From: Branchiostoma belcheri
Lineage: Eukaryota; Chordata; Leptocardii; Amphioxiformes; Branchiostomatidae
Direction: 5' to 3'
Length of the DNA stretch: 64,000 nt
NCBI RefSeq assembly: GCF_001625305.1
Contig: NW_017803813.1
Span: 220,896 to 284,895 of the forward strand
The notes below the pieces were generated by a model that did not search any database, was not told the origin of the DNA, and saw only the letters and a program-made list of their open reading frames with translations. Made by a program: the position numbers and the translations under genes. Positions 21,801 to 34,600 of this stretch are shown here, in pieces (the stretch's first letter is position 1; each line of letters starts with the position of its first letter).

Positions 21801-24800
21801 ATAACCCCAACACCAATATCCTCCAACACAGGGAGTTCAGGCAGCGTTACAAGCCTCTTAACCCCGTCATGGCCAAGCAAGTGGAAGACGACAGGGAGTG
21901 CTGCGTCAAGCTACTGGAGCAGTCCGGTCTGTCCAAGGAGTGCTACGGCGTGGGCACGACGAAGATTTTCTTCAAGGCCGGCCAGGTGGCCAAACTAGAG
22001 GACATCCGTGACGCCAAACTGGCCGTCATCATTACCATCATTCAGCAGCGTGTCAGGGGCAAACTACAGCGCCTTGCCTACCAAGTACTCCAGGACCAGA
22101 GGTAAGGTCCTATCCAGAAGTCATGTATCAGCATATCACACTGCGACTGAAAGATCATTCTCTTACTAACGCTAAAATATCCTAAAAAGTAATTCTACCT
22201 AAAATGTTGCAACAGTTCGGACCATCACAATTCTCTGAACAATGAAATCTATCTTTCAATTTATCCAAATTCTACACGACTTATTATGGAGGGACTTCCT
22301 GAAGATGCTCTCTTGGCCTTCATCACACTTACACTTATGCTTACAGTGACGCTAGACACCACTACACGTATGATTAGAGTCGTCACAGACACCACTGCAC
22401 GTATGCTTACAATGGCCCTAGACCCCACTACACTTATGATAATGTCTAATCTTCTTAGGGCTGCCCTGAAGATGTTGCAGCGTAACGTCCGTAACTGGAT
22501 GAGCCTGCGCAACTGGGACTGGTGGAAGCTGTTCTGCACCATCAAGCCCCTGCTGTCTCAGTCCCGGGCAGATGAGGAGCTCCGTGCCAAGGAGGAGGAG
22601 CTGGGCGAGCTCAAGGAAGAAGTGGAGAAGGAAGAAACCACGATGGCTGAGATTCAGCAGAAACTCACCGTGGTCGAGCAGGAGAAGAATGAGCTCGCCG
22701 GCCAACTGTCTGCGGTACGTAGCGAAATGCTTATCACAATAGCGAATGTGTCTAACATACGTATTGCTCGTAGCACATCTTTAAAACCTTACCTTGTTAG
22801 TAATGTAGAATGATGTACTTCTGTCCACAGGAACAAACCAACACGGGTGACATCGCCGACAGGGCAGAGAACCTGATTAAGAACAAGGCTGATCTGGAGC
22901 AGAAGATTGTGGACTACAAAGAGCTTCTGCAGGAAGAGGAGTCCAAGAATACTTCTCTAAGCGCCGCCAAACGCAAGGTATGTTCCATACTTTTACGATC
23001 ATCCTCAATGTAATTGGTCAACTACCATGAAGTTCCAAATAATAGTTTTAGCAATGCAAGAAAACAAGAACAACCCAGAGCAAAGTGAATTTCATAGTCT
23101 ACTTTAATCGCCTGATGCAGTTCCTCTAAGAGTGTATGATTTACTTAATAGGTCGAGGGAGAGGTGGACAACCTGAAGAAGGACCTGGAGGAGCTGGAGA
23201 AGACTCTGCAGAAGGTGGAGAAGGAAACTCGCGGTGTGGAGAACAGGGTTCGCACCACCTCCGAGGAGCTGGCAGCCCAGGAGGACCAGATCGCCAAGCT
23301 GTCCAAGGAGAAGGCTAAGCTGGAACAGCTCAATGCCGTAAGTAAAATTCTTCGTCTTCATAAACATGCAAATATAGAAGTAGACGATCATTGTTTTAGG
23401 TAGAGATTTTAACTGTCTATAAGTCAGAGTTTAAAACATGAGATTTTCACATCTTTCACACTTATTAACATTCCCACAGACCACCTTGGAGGACCTGCAG
23501 AAGGAGGAAGACAAGGTCAACAACCTCAGCAAGCTCAAGGCCAAGCTCGAGCAGCAACTGGATGATGTACGTTTCTAGATCATAGTTCGCCATTTTCATA
23601 CTTTGACAGACGCTTGTACTTGTTAGTGATGTTTCTTTACTTATTGCAAATGGTACAAAGCGGTTCTTAACATTCCGTGTTATCTTACACACAGCTGGAG
23701 GAGAACCTGGATCGCGAGAAGAAGGCGCGTGCCGAGGCCGAGAGGCTGAAGAGGAAGCTGGAGGGTGACCTGAAGGCCGCTCAGGAGAGTTTGGGAGGTC
23801 TGGAGAACGAGAAGGCCGACCTGGAGGAGCGCATTAAGAAGTAGGTTTGACTGAAAACACTCAACAACATTCGAAACATACTAAGGCTGTTACTTTGTTG
23901 ATACTGATTCGAGATTCTGAAGCTTTTTGCTTATAAAAATCATTAATATGATATAATATCAACAGTAAACGTAAGGAGCATATTTAATTGCGATTTTCTG
24001 TGTCATCCAAACAGGAAGGAGTTCGAAATCAAGGGCCTTGAGGCTAAGCTGGAGGACGAACAGTCTCTTGTCACTTCCCTGCAGAAGAAGATCAAGGAAC
24101 TCCAGGGCCGCATCGAGGAGCTTGAGCAGGAGCTCGAGGCCGAGAGGAACGCCCGCGCCAAGGTCGATAAGCAGAGGGCTGACCTGGCTCGCGAGCTCGA
24201 GGATCTGGGAGACCGTCTGGAGGAGGCTGGTGGCGCCACCGCCGCCCAGGCTGAGGTCAACAAGAAGCGCGAAGTCGAGCTGCAGAAACTCCGCCGCGAA
24301 CTGGAGGAGTCCAACATGCAGCATGAGGCTACCGTCGCTGCCCTCAGGAAGAAGCTGTCCGACGCCACTGCTGAGCTTAGCGAGCAAGTAGAGAACTTGC
24401 AGCGCGTCAAGGCTAAGCTGGAGAAGGAGAAAACCACCCTCAAGATGGAAGTCGATGACCTGGCTACCAATGTCGAGGCTATCACAAAGGGCAAGCTGAA
24501 CGTGGAGAAGGCAAACCGCGGTCTCGAGGAGCAGATCGCCGAGGCCAACGTCAAGATCGAGGAGTCCGGAAGGCTAATCCAAGAACTTACGTCTCTGAAA
24601 TCTCGTCTGGAGACAGAGAATAGTGAAATCAGCCGCCAGCTCGAGGAGTCCGAGAGCCAGTGCAGCCAGCTGGCCCGCGCCAAGAGCATGCTGAACCAGC
24701 AGCTCGAGGAGCTGAAGCGCCAGCTTGAGGAGGAGACCAAGGCCAAGAACCACCTGGCTCACCAACTGCGTGCTGCCCAGCACGACTGCGATACTCTGAA

Positions 24801-27288
24801 GGTACAGCTGGAAGAGGAGCAGGAAGGCAAGGCTGAGATCCAGCGTGCCCTGTCCAAGGCCAACACAGAGGTCACTGCCTGGCGTGCCAAGTACGAGTCC
24901 GACGCCATCCAGCGCGCTGAGGAGCTGGAGGATGCTAAGAAGAAGCTGGCTGCTCGCCTGCAGGATGCTGAGGAACAGGTGGAGGCCGCCAACGCCAAGT
25001 GCAGCTCTCTGGAGAAGGCCAAGAACAGGCTGGCCGGCGAGGTCGAGGACCTCATGATCGACGTTGAGCGAGCCAACGCCGCGGCAGCTCAGCTGGAGAA
25101 GAGGCAGCGTCTGCTTGACAAGCAGATCGCCGAGTGGAAGACCAAGTGCGAGGAAATCAGCGCTGAGCTGGAGACCTCTACCAAGGAGGCCCGTGCCTAT
25201 GCCAACGAGCTGTACAAGCTGAAGGGCAAATATGAGGAAACCATGGAGGCTCTTGAGAACCTCAAGAAGGAGAACAAGGCTTTGCACGGTACGCTAAACG
25301 CAATACCTGTTTTAAAGATTTGTAATTTAGCAATGTAGCTTTCTGGTACATTTGTTTTCCGACTAATAGGGGAATCGCCAAATTACAGACGTTCCAAAGA
25401 ATTATGTCATGAACTGATGTTTTAGATGCAGGACGTTATTTCGCCATTTTGACATTTATTTCTACGTCTCTTCACAGACGAAATCCACGAGCTGACCGAC
25501 CATCTTGGAGAGGGCGGAAAGACAGTCCACGAGCTTGAAAAGGCCAAGAAGCGCCTGGAAGTAGAGAAGGAGGAACTACAAACCGGTCTTGAGGAGGCAG
25601 AGGGTTCACTGGAGGTGGAGGAGGGCAAGGTCCTGCGTGTCCAGCTCGAGTTGTCTCAGCTCAAGGCTGACATCGACCGCAGGCTGGCCGAGAAGGACGA
25701 GGAGTTCGAGAACACACGGTAGGTAATCTCATTAATTTGGTTTTGTTTCCCAAGCCAATTCTAATGAAAATTAACACAACGCTCTAATATTTTCCCCGTG
25801 ACGTATATTTGCAACGTCGTATATTGTTCATTACAGCAAGAACCACCAGAGGGCGTTGGATGCCCTGCAGACCACCCTGGACGTAGAAACCAAGGGAAGG
25901 AACGAGGCTGTCAGGGCCAAGAAGAAGCTGGAGGCTGATGTGAATGAGGTCGAGGCCGCCTTGGAAAACGCCACAAAGGCCAACAACGAGGCCAGGAAGA
26001 CCATCAACAAGCTCCAGAACCAGATTCAGGAAGTCCAGGCTCAAATCGACGACGAACAGAGGGCACGTGAGGAGGCTCGCGAGCATCTCGCCATGTCCGA
26101 GCGCCGCTCCAACATGTTAGGGGCTGAGCTCGAAGAGCTCCGCAATGCCCTGGACCAGGCCGAGAGGGCACGCAAGATGACCGAGGCCGAGCTTGTGGAG
26201 TCTTCCGACCGCGTCGGCGAGCTGTCTGCACAGAACACATCTCTGGCTGGCCACAAGAGGAAGCTGGAGGGTGAGATCCAGACCCTGCAGGCTGAGCTGG
26301 ACGAGGTTATGGCTGAGCACAGGCAGACCGAGGAGAAGGCAAAGAAGGCCATTGCTGATGCGGCACGTATCTCAGAAGACCTGAAACAGGAACAGGAACA
26401 CACCGCTCACATCGAGAAGAGTAAGAAGAACCTGGAAGCCGCCATCAAGGACCTGCAGAGGAGACTGGACGAGGCTGAGGCCATCGCCCTGAAGGGTGGG
26501 AAGCGCGCACTGCAGAAGCTGGAGGCCAGGGTAAGAACATTATGAATATGTGAAAGAGTTCACTTTGCACGTATCCCCATGTAGCAATGTAAAGCTGCTT
26601 TGATTTAAGAGAAGAATCTTATCAGAGTGTTTCGAAACACAGGTCCGTGACCTCGAGGCAGAACTTGACACCGAGCAGAGGCGCCACCAGGAGACACTGA
26701 AGAACCTGAGGAAGAACGAGCGCCGTCTCAAGGAGCTGAGCTTCCAGGCCGACGAGGACCGCAAGAAGGAGGAGCGCATGCAGGAGATGGTCGAGAAGCT
26801 GCAACTGAAGATCAAGTCTTACAAGAGACAAGTGGAGGAGGCTGTATGTAATGCCTTATGTTCTATAATTTGAACCAGCATTTTTTAATACCACAAAAGA
26901 CCTAGAGATAGTGGAACTGGTTTGAACCTTCATTTTGAGAAAATATAAAGATATCGATGGTATTTATCATTTGGTTCTTACTTAACTGTAATAAATATTT
27001 ATCTGTAAATTTACAGGAGGAACAAGCCAACGTTAACCTGGCCAAGTGGCGCAAGACCCAGCACGATCTGGAGGATGCCCAGGAGAGGGCCGAGATGGCC
27101 GAGTCCGCCCTGGGCAAGATGCGCGCCCAGCACCGCGCTGCCGTAAGTCACTAGCTAGAAACTCTAAAATATAATACTGATTCATGTTTAAAATGTGAGA
27201 AATTACGAAAAGAAACGGTTGCCTTGACAGTGGGCAGTTTCGTCACTTTGTAACCGACTTTTTCTTCTTTTTTTTCCAGCACAAGTAG
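15892..27288 (+). CDS. MHC: MHC-2: striated-muscle myosin II heavy chain
   Basis: Complete gene, 1,932 aa. Exons: 15892-16092, 16801-16944, 17438-17594, 17943-17970, 18119-18317, 18527-18590, 18730-18831, 19125-19367, 19506-19774, 19890-20060, 20184-20499, 20731-20807, 21066-21256, 21832-22101, 22459-22714, 22831-22977, 23152-23337, 23480-23566, 23695-23840, 24015-25288, 25478-25718, 25837-26530, 26643-26843, 27017-27142, 27280-27288. The start [11 protein letters not shown] follows the conserved 5' UTR. P-loop GESGAGKT, switch I NNNSSRF and switch [10 protein letters not shown] are intact; loop 2 is [18 protein letters not shown]. Differences from paralogues include [14 protein letters not shown] and [20 protein letters not shown]. 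The two exons that are separate in MHC-1 and -4 (523 and 171 nt) are fused here as one 694-nt exon. The C-terminus is ...RAAHK. The product is a dimeric thick-filament motor; fibre type cannot be told from sequence. Confidence 0.96.
16468..16728 (+). repeat. 129-bp tandem duplication in MHC-2 intron 2
   Basis: Two nearly identical units, starting ATTTGGATCATTAAACG at 16471 and 16600, followed by a short partial third start near 16,725. Each contains CTTAATAAAG. It is a recent local duplication within a 708-bp intron; no coding content. Confidence 0.9.
16945..17437 (+). other. MHC-2 intron 3
   Basis: 493 bp. It ends with a C-rich tract and a 20-bp tandem duplication of the branch/acceptor region (CCCCCTTCTAATACT twice) before the exon at 17438. 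It lacks the conserved block found in intron 3 of MHC-3 and -4. Confidence 0.55.
17595..17942 (+). other. MHC-2 intron 4
   Basis: 348-bp intron before the 28-nt pre-P-loop exon. No second copy of that exon was found here, unlike MHC-1. Confidence 0.55.
21380..21735 (-). mobile_element. 5'-truncated LINE fragment (reverse transcriptase C-terminus)
   Basis: In MHC-2 intron 14. The reverse strand encodes [20 protein letters not shown] and then [11 protein letters not shown], matching the conserved end of non-LTR reverse transcriptase ORFs (R-F-...-WN-LP-...-SFK-L-...-L). After a stop there is a short 3' tail ending in a T-rich stretch on the + strand (A-rich on the element's strand). Only the last part of ORF2 remains. 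The left edge of the remnant (about 21,690-21,731 on the + strand) carries a 20-bp tandem duplication. The clade (CR1, L2 or Jockey-like) is not resolved. Confidence 0.7.
22330..22445 (+). repeat. Short minisatellite in MHC-2 intron 15
   Basis: About three to four degenerate copies of a roughly 33-bp unit with core GACACCACTACACTTATGAT (variants CACGTATG). The same unit is greatly expanded in the same intron of MHC-4 (56190-56700), and is absent from the 133-bp intron 15 of MHC-3. Confidence 0.75.
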
Positions 27289-27401
27289 AAGCCCGGTCTC
27301 CGTCAGCTGTAAACCATGGTAGCATAAGTAACCGACTGCGTACACGGCTTAATAGAAAATCCAGTATTACAGTAACTGCTCTGTGTGATCCGTTCACTTT
27401 A

Positions 27402-27480
27402 CCAGCGATGTACCACATCTGGGGGCCCCAACGCACGCACTCTTGTTACTGACACAGCACCTAGACGGGAGTATCGCTGG
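27402..27480 (+). promoter_or_regulatory. Proximal 3' UTR hairpin, MHC-2
   Basis: Outer stem CCAGCGAT (27402-27409) with ATCGCTGG (27473-27480). Inner pairing of ATCTGGG with CCTAGAC uses one wobble. The loop has CCCCAACGCACGCACT and ACTGACACAGC. Same position relative to the stop as in the paralogues. Confidence 0.75.
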
Positions 27481-27826
27481 GGGAGGTATTGAACCGATCG
27501 CTACAGTTTATTGTAATCTATCATATGGTTTGCTTACTTACATCTACAGAACAACTTTGTCTTGCACAACATTACCTACCCGTTCTTGTATATCGTCTTC
27601 GCCTGTGAAGCATCTAAACGTTAAGTGACCGATCTGTATTATTAGACAGTTGATTACACGTTTATGTCTGTTTATGATATGTCTATGTATAGCTCATGAA
27701 TAAAGTAAAAAACATCGGAACTATCTTCCAAAAAACTACACGGACTTGGGACTGGTGACAGGAAGAGCCTAGCAGCCCTACATTCAACGTCAACCTGATT
27801 CACCGTGGTGCAATTCTGGAAGATAA

Positions 27827-27950
27827 TGGTGTATATGTACGTGTATCTCTTCCGGGACCACTAAGTAGTCTTAGAGATGCGTTTGGGAAATGTATGGTTT
27901 GTGACGTGTATGGTTGCTTCGTTGCACTTGATACTGATTAAACTTCTTTG
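27827..27950 (+). terminator. Terminal conserved 3' block and poly(A) signal, MHC-2
   Basis: Contains GTATCTCTTCCGGGACCACT, AAGTAGTCTTAGAGATGC, GTGACGTGTATGGTTGCTTC and TGATACTGATTAAACTTC. It is nearly identical to MHC-3 and MHC-4. ATCTCT can pair with AGAGAT around a small inner stem. Confidence 0.8.
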
Positions 27951-29090
27951 AAGAAATCTATGACTCAGATTCATCCTTGTTTCCAATATCAGCACATATC
28001 TTAATATTTAAGCATAGATGATTTTGAGCACCTTACGTGTAAGATATTATATTCAGGTATTAGTAAGTATTGTCCTGGTGAACTCGTATCACTATCAGAA
28101 GTAGATTACAACGTAGGCGAGCTATCCATAAATATTCTGCTATAGATAGCTATTGCATTTGGCAACTAATGCCGATGAAAGAGTCATTGCAAGATTTTAA
28201 CAATACATACAATGAGCAAGGCCACTTCATTCGAACATCACGCTAAATAAGGGTCTAAACAGAAGGAAGACTAAACTAAACTAACAAAAAGAACCGTGAC
28301 AATAAGACCAACAAAGAAGAAAGGACTTGGAGGAGGACTATACGACAGCCTACTAGGCATACTCTAAATTACGCTAGATACCTGTTAAACTGCCTGTACT
28401 TTTGTAGCTTAAAATGGATCCGGACAAAAGCATTCTACCTTGTTAATATACAAGAAAATAATCATTTACTACCCCCAGATCCACACTAAAAACTGGTAAT
28501 AATATATAAGTATAAAAATTCATGCCAAATGAACTGAGGAGTTCTTATTATGGCCTATCATCGATCAAAGAAAAGCGTGTAACTCTAACAAATGATTCTA
28601 CCGGCTCATAACCAACATAACCCCTGCCTCGTATAGTATAGTAGTACAAGCTATCTCGTAATCACTTAATATGTTGGAGAATCTGTATTTATTCACTGAA
28701 ACCTGTAGTGAAACGTACGCCAATTTACATATTCCTCAGGGCTATCATTAAAACGACTTATCATAATAAAACTGCAACAAACGACACAGAAAGGGGATTA
28801 AAATATCTCCTAAACTGACACCACAATGTACCAATGCTAGGTATTCACCTCGCGCTTGGATAAACATGAACTCAGCCACATTCACATATGCTGTGGTATA
28901 GCAAGGAAAATAATAGTACTTGAACAGTCAGACATAACAGAATAATTTCCAACTGGTTGACGTAGAATCATGTAACAAGTAGGTTCAACTTTAAAGATAA
29001 AATTAATGAACATTTTACCAGATGAACGAGGCACCTACAACACACATAAGTTTAACATCATGTATCATTGCAACGAAATTGAGTACATAC

Positions 29091-29164
29091 CTCCAGCTTG
29101 AAGAGTGATGTCCCTTGAACATTGTCACCGTGTCTTCGTGTATGTTGAAATCAGCGCAGTCAAC
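29091..29164 (-). ncRNA. Candidate antisense exon (spliced transcript of unknown type)
   Basis: On the reverse strand a pyrimidine-rich acceptor (CTTCACTCCCAG) precedes a 74-nt segment ending in CTGGAG|GTATGT. One frame is open throughout (VDCADFNIHEDTVTMFKG...). A second reverse-strand donor, CTCG|GTAAGTACC, lies upstream at 30412. A paralogous arrangement occurs upstream of MHC-4 (46925-46988, donor GAG|GTATGT; and a GTGAGTAC donor at 48442). No start codon could be tied to it, so a non-coding antisense transcript is as likely as a coding one. Confidence 0.25.
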
Positions 29165-30544
29165 CTGGGAGTGAAGAACGTCAAATTAAACATTTAAAAA
29201 AGGCAGGCCCTTCATGGTCAACGAATGGAACAAATCTATTAGAAGAAGTCTTCATCAGCAAATGTCTTCACAGCTATCGAGTTACCTCTCCACATTTTTA
29301 GGACAGCCGGAATGCTGACCGGTATTGACGAGCGCATCTGTGACAACGGGATTACTTGAACTTGAAACTTGAATTTCTAACACCGAATCGTCAGCTTACT
29401 GAATATCAGCTTGTGATAATTGCCTTGTAGCTAGTTGCCGAACACGTAGCTAGTAGCATATCACTTTCAACAACTTTGAACCAATGAATGATTCTGAGAT
29501 TAAAAGAAAGCTCATATCGGGAGGAATACACTGGACAAATAGATAATCTTAAACCTATATTGTTAAGAACAAAGCAACATTATTCAAAGAATATCACAGT
29601 GTTAGTTATCATGGCGGCGATTTAGATATAGCAATGGTCAACTGCTACTATTGTAAAACCACTAACAGGTGCTGCAAAGATCTTCCCATGTGTCGTGCCA
29701 AAGTCGTATCTTTATAGACAGTTTAACAGGTTCGCTACATCATAAACTGTGTCTCTGTGCTAAAGCATAGCGACACCATTTTGAGATGCTGAAGAATTTG
29801 ACAGCTAAATTTGGTCCACGTATGGCATATATGTGTTTCCCGTCAGTCATCTACAGTCAGACCATCACATACCAGCCTCCACCAATCACAACGCGTTTCT
29901 CTATTTTAAGCGGCTGTCTTTGAAGAATTTAAGATGACAGATGATACAGTAATGATACTCATCATGAATACTTTCTCAATGACATTTAAAAGTAATTTTG
30001 TATGCATATGCTTTAAGCTAGTAGACGAGGATGCTTAAGAGCACGTCTTTTCAACTTTTCGTTACTGTTTGATTGTAACTAATACAACACAAATAGATCT
30101 TGGTAAAACATCTATTTAGACATCCTTCCATCTCGATGCTGCTAATAGCATAACGTTATTCTTAACTCTGAAGCTAACGCTACTTTTAAATGAACAGAAC
30201 AATACATACAACCTAAAATATGAAATATACGGAGTACGAAAGTTACTTTACTATGCTAAGCGCAAATTAAATGTGTCAAACATTATAAACTATCACTACT
30301 CGCGCATCCACAGACCTTAACAGAAAGCTATACATTTACCGTAGTACAAGCATCGATAATTGTCTCAGTACACTTTAAGTTTAAAATGATCGCTGAAACT
30401 ACGGTACTTACCGAGACGTTTGCCAGTTGGGTATCTTGGGTCTGAGCAACGTTGACTTTGACTCCTCTTGGTAATACACACAAAAGTTCAAGTTCAAATG
30501 GGCTTCGGAGAGAAGATGAGCCGAACGAGCTCTATTCCGTGAGA

Positions 30545-30735
30545 TACATGCGGGGGTTTGGGGGACAGGAATGTGATGTATGTTTCTTGACCGAAAAATG
30601 CGATGAATGTTTTTCTAGCAGACTTGTATGTTTTTCTAGGCACCATTTTCTAAAAGTGGATGCATTTCTCTGGCGACTCGCCGTCTGACAGAGACTTGTC
30701 AGCTGCAGAAGTGATCAGCACACTTAACTCATCTG
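30545..30735. promoter_or_regulatory. Conserved upstream block of MHC-3
   Basis: Similar to 48572-48785 upstream of MHC-4. Shared stretches include GAAAAATGCGATG, GTCAGCTGCAGA and GATCAGCACACTTAAC. Its right edge lies about 475 bp upstream of the TATA box in both genes. GTCAGCTGCAG contains an E-box (CAGCTG). Candidate muscle enhancer; function is inference. Confidence 0.5.
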
Positions 30736-31095
30736 GAAACGTAGGAAGAAACATTTAGGTAGTGTGCTTCGACAAACTGTAGTTTAGCAATGTGCGTGTC
30801 CAAATGTAATACCTCTTTACTTTAGTGACAACTCAAAATCAATTTAACAACAACCGCTTTGTCTCTCTTTGCATCCTGTCGCTATATAGAAAATGTATAC
30901 GTAACCATATCATGATTTTGACACAGCATAACCTAAACAGAGCACATTACTCCACGGAAAATGTGAATGCTCTCAGTGTGCCTTTTTGGCAATCATAGAA
31001 ACAAAGGTCAAAAGTTTAAGACTTGTTCAGTCTTTTAACTGGACTACACAGGATGCACCTGTTCCTTTTCGTCATGCTCGGACTAAATCAATACA

Positions 31096-31260
31096 CCAAT
31101 GGCAATGGCTTTGCCGCACGCTCTCGATCAATCAGAGCTCGCGGATTTGAACATGAGCTGTGGACTTGCAGAATGGCATGAATGTGATTACCTTGACACT
31201 TCCCGCCGTTATAAAGGCTCCCGCCCCTCCGTGTCCACTCCGACAGCTTCTAACCGAAAG
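31096..31260 (+). promoter_or_regulatory. MHC-3 core promoter and non-coding exon 1
   Basis: CCAAT at 31096-31100, ATCAATCAGAG at about 31127, CTTGCAGAATGGCATGAATG block at about 31167, TATAAAG at 31210-31216, TCCGACAG 29 bp later. Exon 1 ends at 31260 before GTAGAG. Closest to the MHC-4 promoter. Confidence 0.82.
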
Positions 31261-31545
31261 GTAGAGAGCACGTTATCTGCACTTTTGCTGTGGGTTGGCT
31301 TTTTAGAGTCGAGAGTAACGTTGTTTTTTTTTCTTATTGTGAAGAATAATCTTATGCATGCCGTTTAAATTTCCACTGAAAATGTAACATTTCCAGTTAA
31401 CACTGCGGTTCCTAATGTAATTTGCATGGGAGAGGGAGAGACAGGTCAGGACTAGAGCCAGGAACGATTTTGCCAAAGATTTTCCTGGAATGGACACTTT
31501 CCGGAATTGAAGTTTTTTTTGTCTTCTCCCTGTCTATCTCTCCAG

Positions 31546-31653
31546 GGCCTAGAGCTGTAGCTCGTCGGACTCATCTTCTGTCTCTCCCGTTCAGCCCAGT
31601 CGGCGTGCCACTCCTTCCTGCAGGATCCTTAGCCAAGAGGAACCAGAGCCAAG
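31546..31653 (+). other. MHC-3 5' UTR in exon 2
   Basis: Acceptor TCTCTCCAG at 31537-31545. The last 101 nt (31553-31653) are identical to MHC-2 and MHC-4. Confidence 0.8.
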
Positions 31654-34600
31654 ATGCCGCCCAAGTCCGACAAGATCTCCGACGACCCTCGGGTCTACAT
31701 CTTCGGTGACACCAAGTTGCTGATGGAGCTCCGCTCCGCGCCTTACGATCCCAAGAAGAACGTCTGGGCTCCCGATGATAAGGATGTCTTCATCGCTGTG
31801 GAGATCAAGGAAGAGAAGGGCGATAAGATCACGGTTCAGTTGCCAAAGGGACAAGTAAGTATATACTCGTGTTCCGCCCTATGTGAAATCCTGGCAATGA
31901 TGCGTGTACATGTACTTCAACATAGACTTGGCCTAGATTAGAGACATTTGATGGTTGCATCATTGATCATCCAAAGTAACTCACAGGCATACAAAGGTGC
32001 TAAAAAGAAACAGCTTTATGACTAAAACCCCTTACTTTGTATGTGACAAAAGTGACTACTTGAAATCTGACATGCGAAAGTCAAGACAAAGGGGCCAAAG
32101 GGCAAGGCCACATGCCAGACATTCTCCCTGACCATATCATTTTCATTATTTCTGCTGAGGACCGAATTACTAGTAACCCCAAAATAGCGGGCCTAACCAA
32201 AGACCAAACGGGGCATTTGACGACACCTATAAAATCAAGGACAGTAATATGAATGCAAACTTGAATTTTTTTCCAATTTTAATTTTCAAACGTCTTGTCC
32301 ACTTCTCCTGTGTGTATTAATGTATTTAACTATAAAACAGAAAGGAAAACAAAAACAGCAAAAAAAGGCTAAATGATACCCGTAACAATTGACAAGGAAG
32401 AAGACTATGTTGTATTCGGTGTAATATAGCTAGCTGCCGCCGCGCCGCGTGCCGGTTATACCGGCTATACAGATACAGATGCTTGCCAATAAGCTCTATT
32501 TAGTTTCCTTCCTAGTTGCTTCTCTGCTTTCTGGCTTTGTTGTAGAAAATACAGATATAGCTAACAACATTGGACTCTTTCTTTTATATTTTCTATAGAC
32601 CAAGGAAGTTGCCAAGGACAAGATAGTGATGATGAACCCTCCCAAGTTCGTCTGCTGCGAGGACATGGCCAACATGACCTTCCTGAACGACGCCTCTGTG
32701 CTGGCGACCCTCAGGGACCGTTATGCTAATGGAATGATCTACGTAAGTGGTGACGTCAACTTCAGAGTTTTGAGCCATTTAAAGTACGAAAACGTTGAAT
32801 GTCAATTGAGACCATTTTTGCCCAAAAGACAAAATCACATCAAAAAGACAAAACATGAGACAAAGATAAAGGGGCAAAAACTGTTGTCTAAATAATCCAT
32901 TGCTACATTAAAGTTTAAAAAGATCCTTCTTTAACAAACACGTTTACTTAACGAATGAGCAGTTGGCATGGATTGACACCAGGCAGGCAGACGACAGGCA
33001 GACAGAGAAAAAGAAAAGAATGCGGCGGACATTCTGTGACAGGAATAACCTCTAGGGCATTCCAGTCATGACCTGATGGTGCCATCAGACACATGGCGCC
33101 ACTCCATCAAGTTGGTCATGCACAACATCCAGGACAGAAATAGACCAGCTTTTTTCTGTGTAATCTGACACGACAGATATGAAAACAAACAAAACATGGC
33201 CTATTATTCGAAACAGTTTCATCTAATCTTACCACGTAGGAGCTTGTGCTCATTTTGTTCTTTGAGAGCCACTCTGATCTATTTGCCTTCACGGGAATTC
33301 TGTATGTTTTAGTCTGCGTCAACCCGAGATATCCCTCGAACTTTATACAAACAAGTTCAATAAATATTCTAAATACTGCCTCGTATGTCTAATACGTACT
33401 ACCATTTGCTATTCACATCCGCGTAATGCTGTTGTTTCCTCTACTACTCCAGACCTACTCCGGGTTGTTCTGCGTCGTGATCAACCCCTTCAGGCGTCTT
33501 CCTCTCTACACGGAGGAGGTTGTGTCCATGTACCGTGGCAAGAGGCGTCAGGAAATGCCGCCTCACTTGTTCTCTGTGGCTGACAATGCCTACCAGAACA
33601 TGCTGATCGGTATGTGCAACATATTGTATTCTTAAACATCATTATATGGAATTATATCAAATTACAATCCAACGCAAGTCCTTCATTTCTATCTTGTAAT
33701 AAATCAAGCAAGAAGTGTGGCCTCTAAAGTATTCGTTTCTCTTCGCAGACAAGGTGAACCAGTCTATGTTTGATCNNNNNNNNNNNNNNNNNNNNACGAC
33801 CCTCGGGTCTACATCTTCGGTGACACCAAGTTGCTGATGGAGCTCCGCTCCGCGCCTTACGATCCGAAGAAGAACGTCTGGGCTCCCGATGATAAGGATG
33901 TCTTCATCGCTGTGGAGATCAAGGAAGAGAAGGGCGATAAGATCACGGTTCAGTTGCCAAAGGGACAAGTAAGTATAAACTCGTATTCGGCCCTATGTGA
34001 AATCCTGGCAATAATGCGTGTACATGTACTTCAACATAGACTTGGCCTAGATTAGAGACATTTGATGCTTGATCATCCAAAGTAACTCACAGACATACAA
34101 AGGTGCTAAAAAGAAACAGCTTTATGACTAAAACCCCTACTTTGTAAGTGACAAAAGTGACTACTTGAAATCTGACATGCGAAAGTCAAGACAAAGGGGC
34201 CAAAGACAAGGCCAAATGCCAGACATTATTCCTGACCATATCATTTTCATTATTTCTGCTGAGGGCCGAATTACTAGTAACCCCAAAATAGCGGGGCCTA
34301 ACCCGAGACCAAACGGGGCATTTGACGACACCTTTAAAATCAAGGACAGTAATATGAATGCAAACTTGAATTTTTTTCCAATTTTAATTTTCAAACGTCT
34401 TGTCCACTTCTCCTGTGTGTATTAATGTATTTAACTATAAAACAGAAAGGAAAACAAAAATAGCAAAAAAGGCTAAATGATACCCGTAACAATTGACAAG
34501 GAAGAAGACTATGTTATATTCGGTGTAATATAGCTAGCTGCCGCCGCGCCGCGTGCCGGTTATACCGGCTATACAGATACAGATGCTTGCCAATAAGCTC

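Larger units (their letters stand above)
27289..27955 (+). other. MHC-2 3' UTR
   Basis: From the stop to just after ATTAAA (27937-27942). An upstream AATAAA (27699-27704) could give a shorter form. It contains the proximal hairpin (27402-27480) and the terminal block (27827-27950). Confidence 0.75.
27956..31095. other. Intergenic region MHC-2 to MHC-3
   Basis: 3.1 kb without a supported protein gene. Its right-hand two thirds are collinear with the region upstream of MHC-4. It contains conserved blocks at 29868-29938 and 30545-30735 and candidate antisense exons at 29091-29164 and ending at 30412. The left part (28.0-29.0 kb) shows nothing recognisable. Confidence 0.6.
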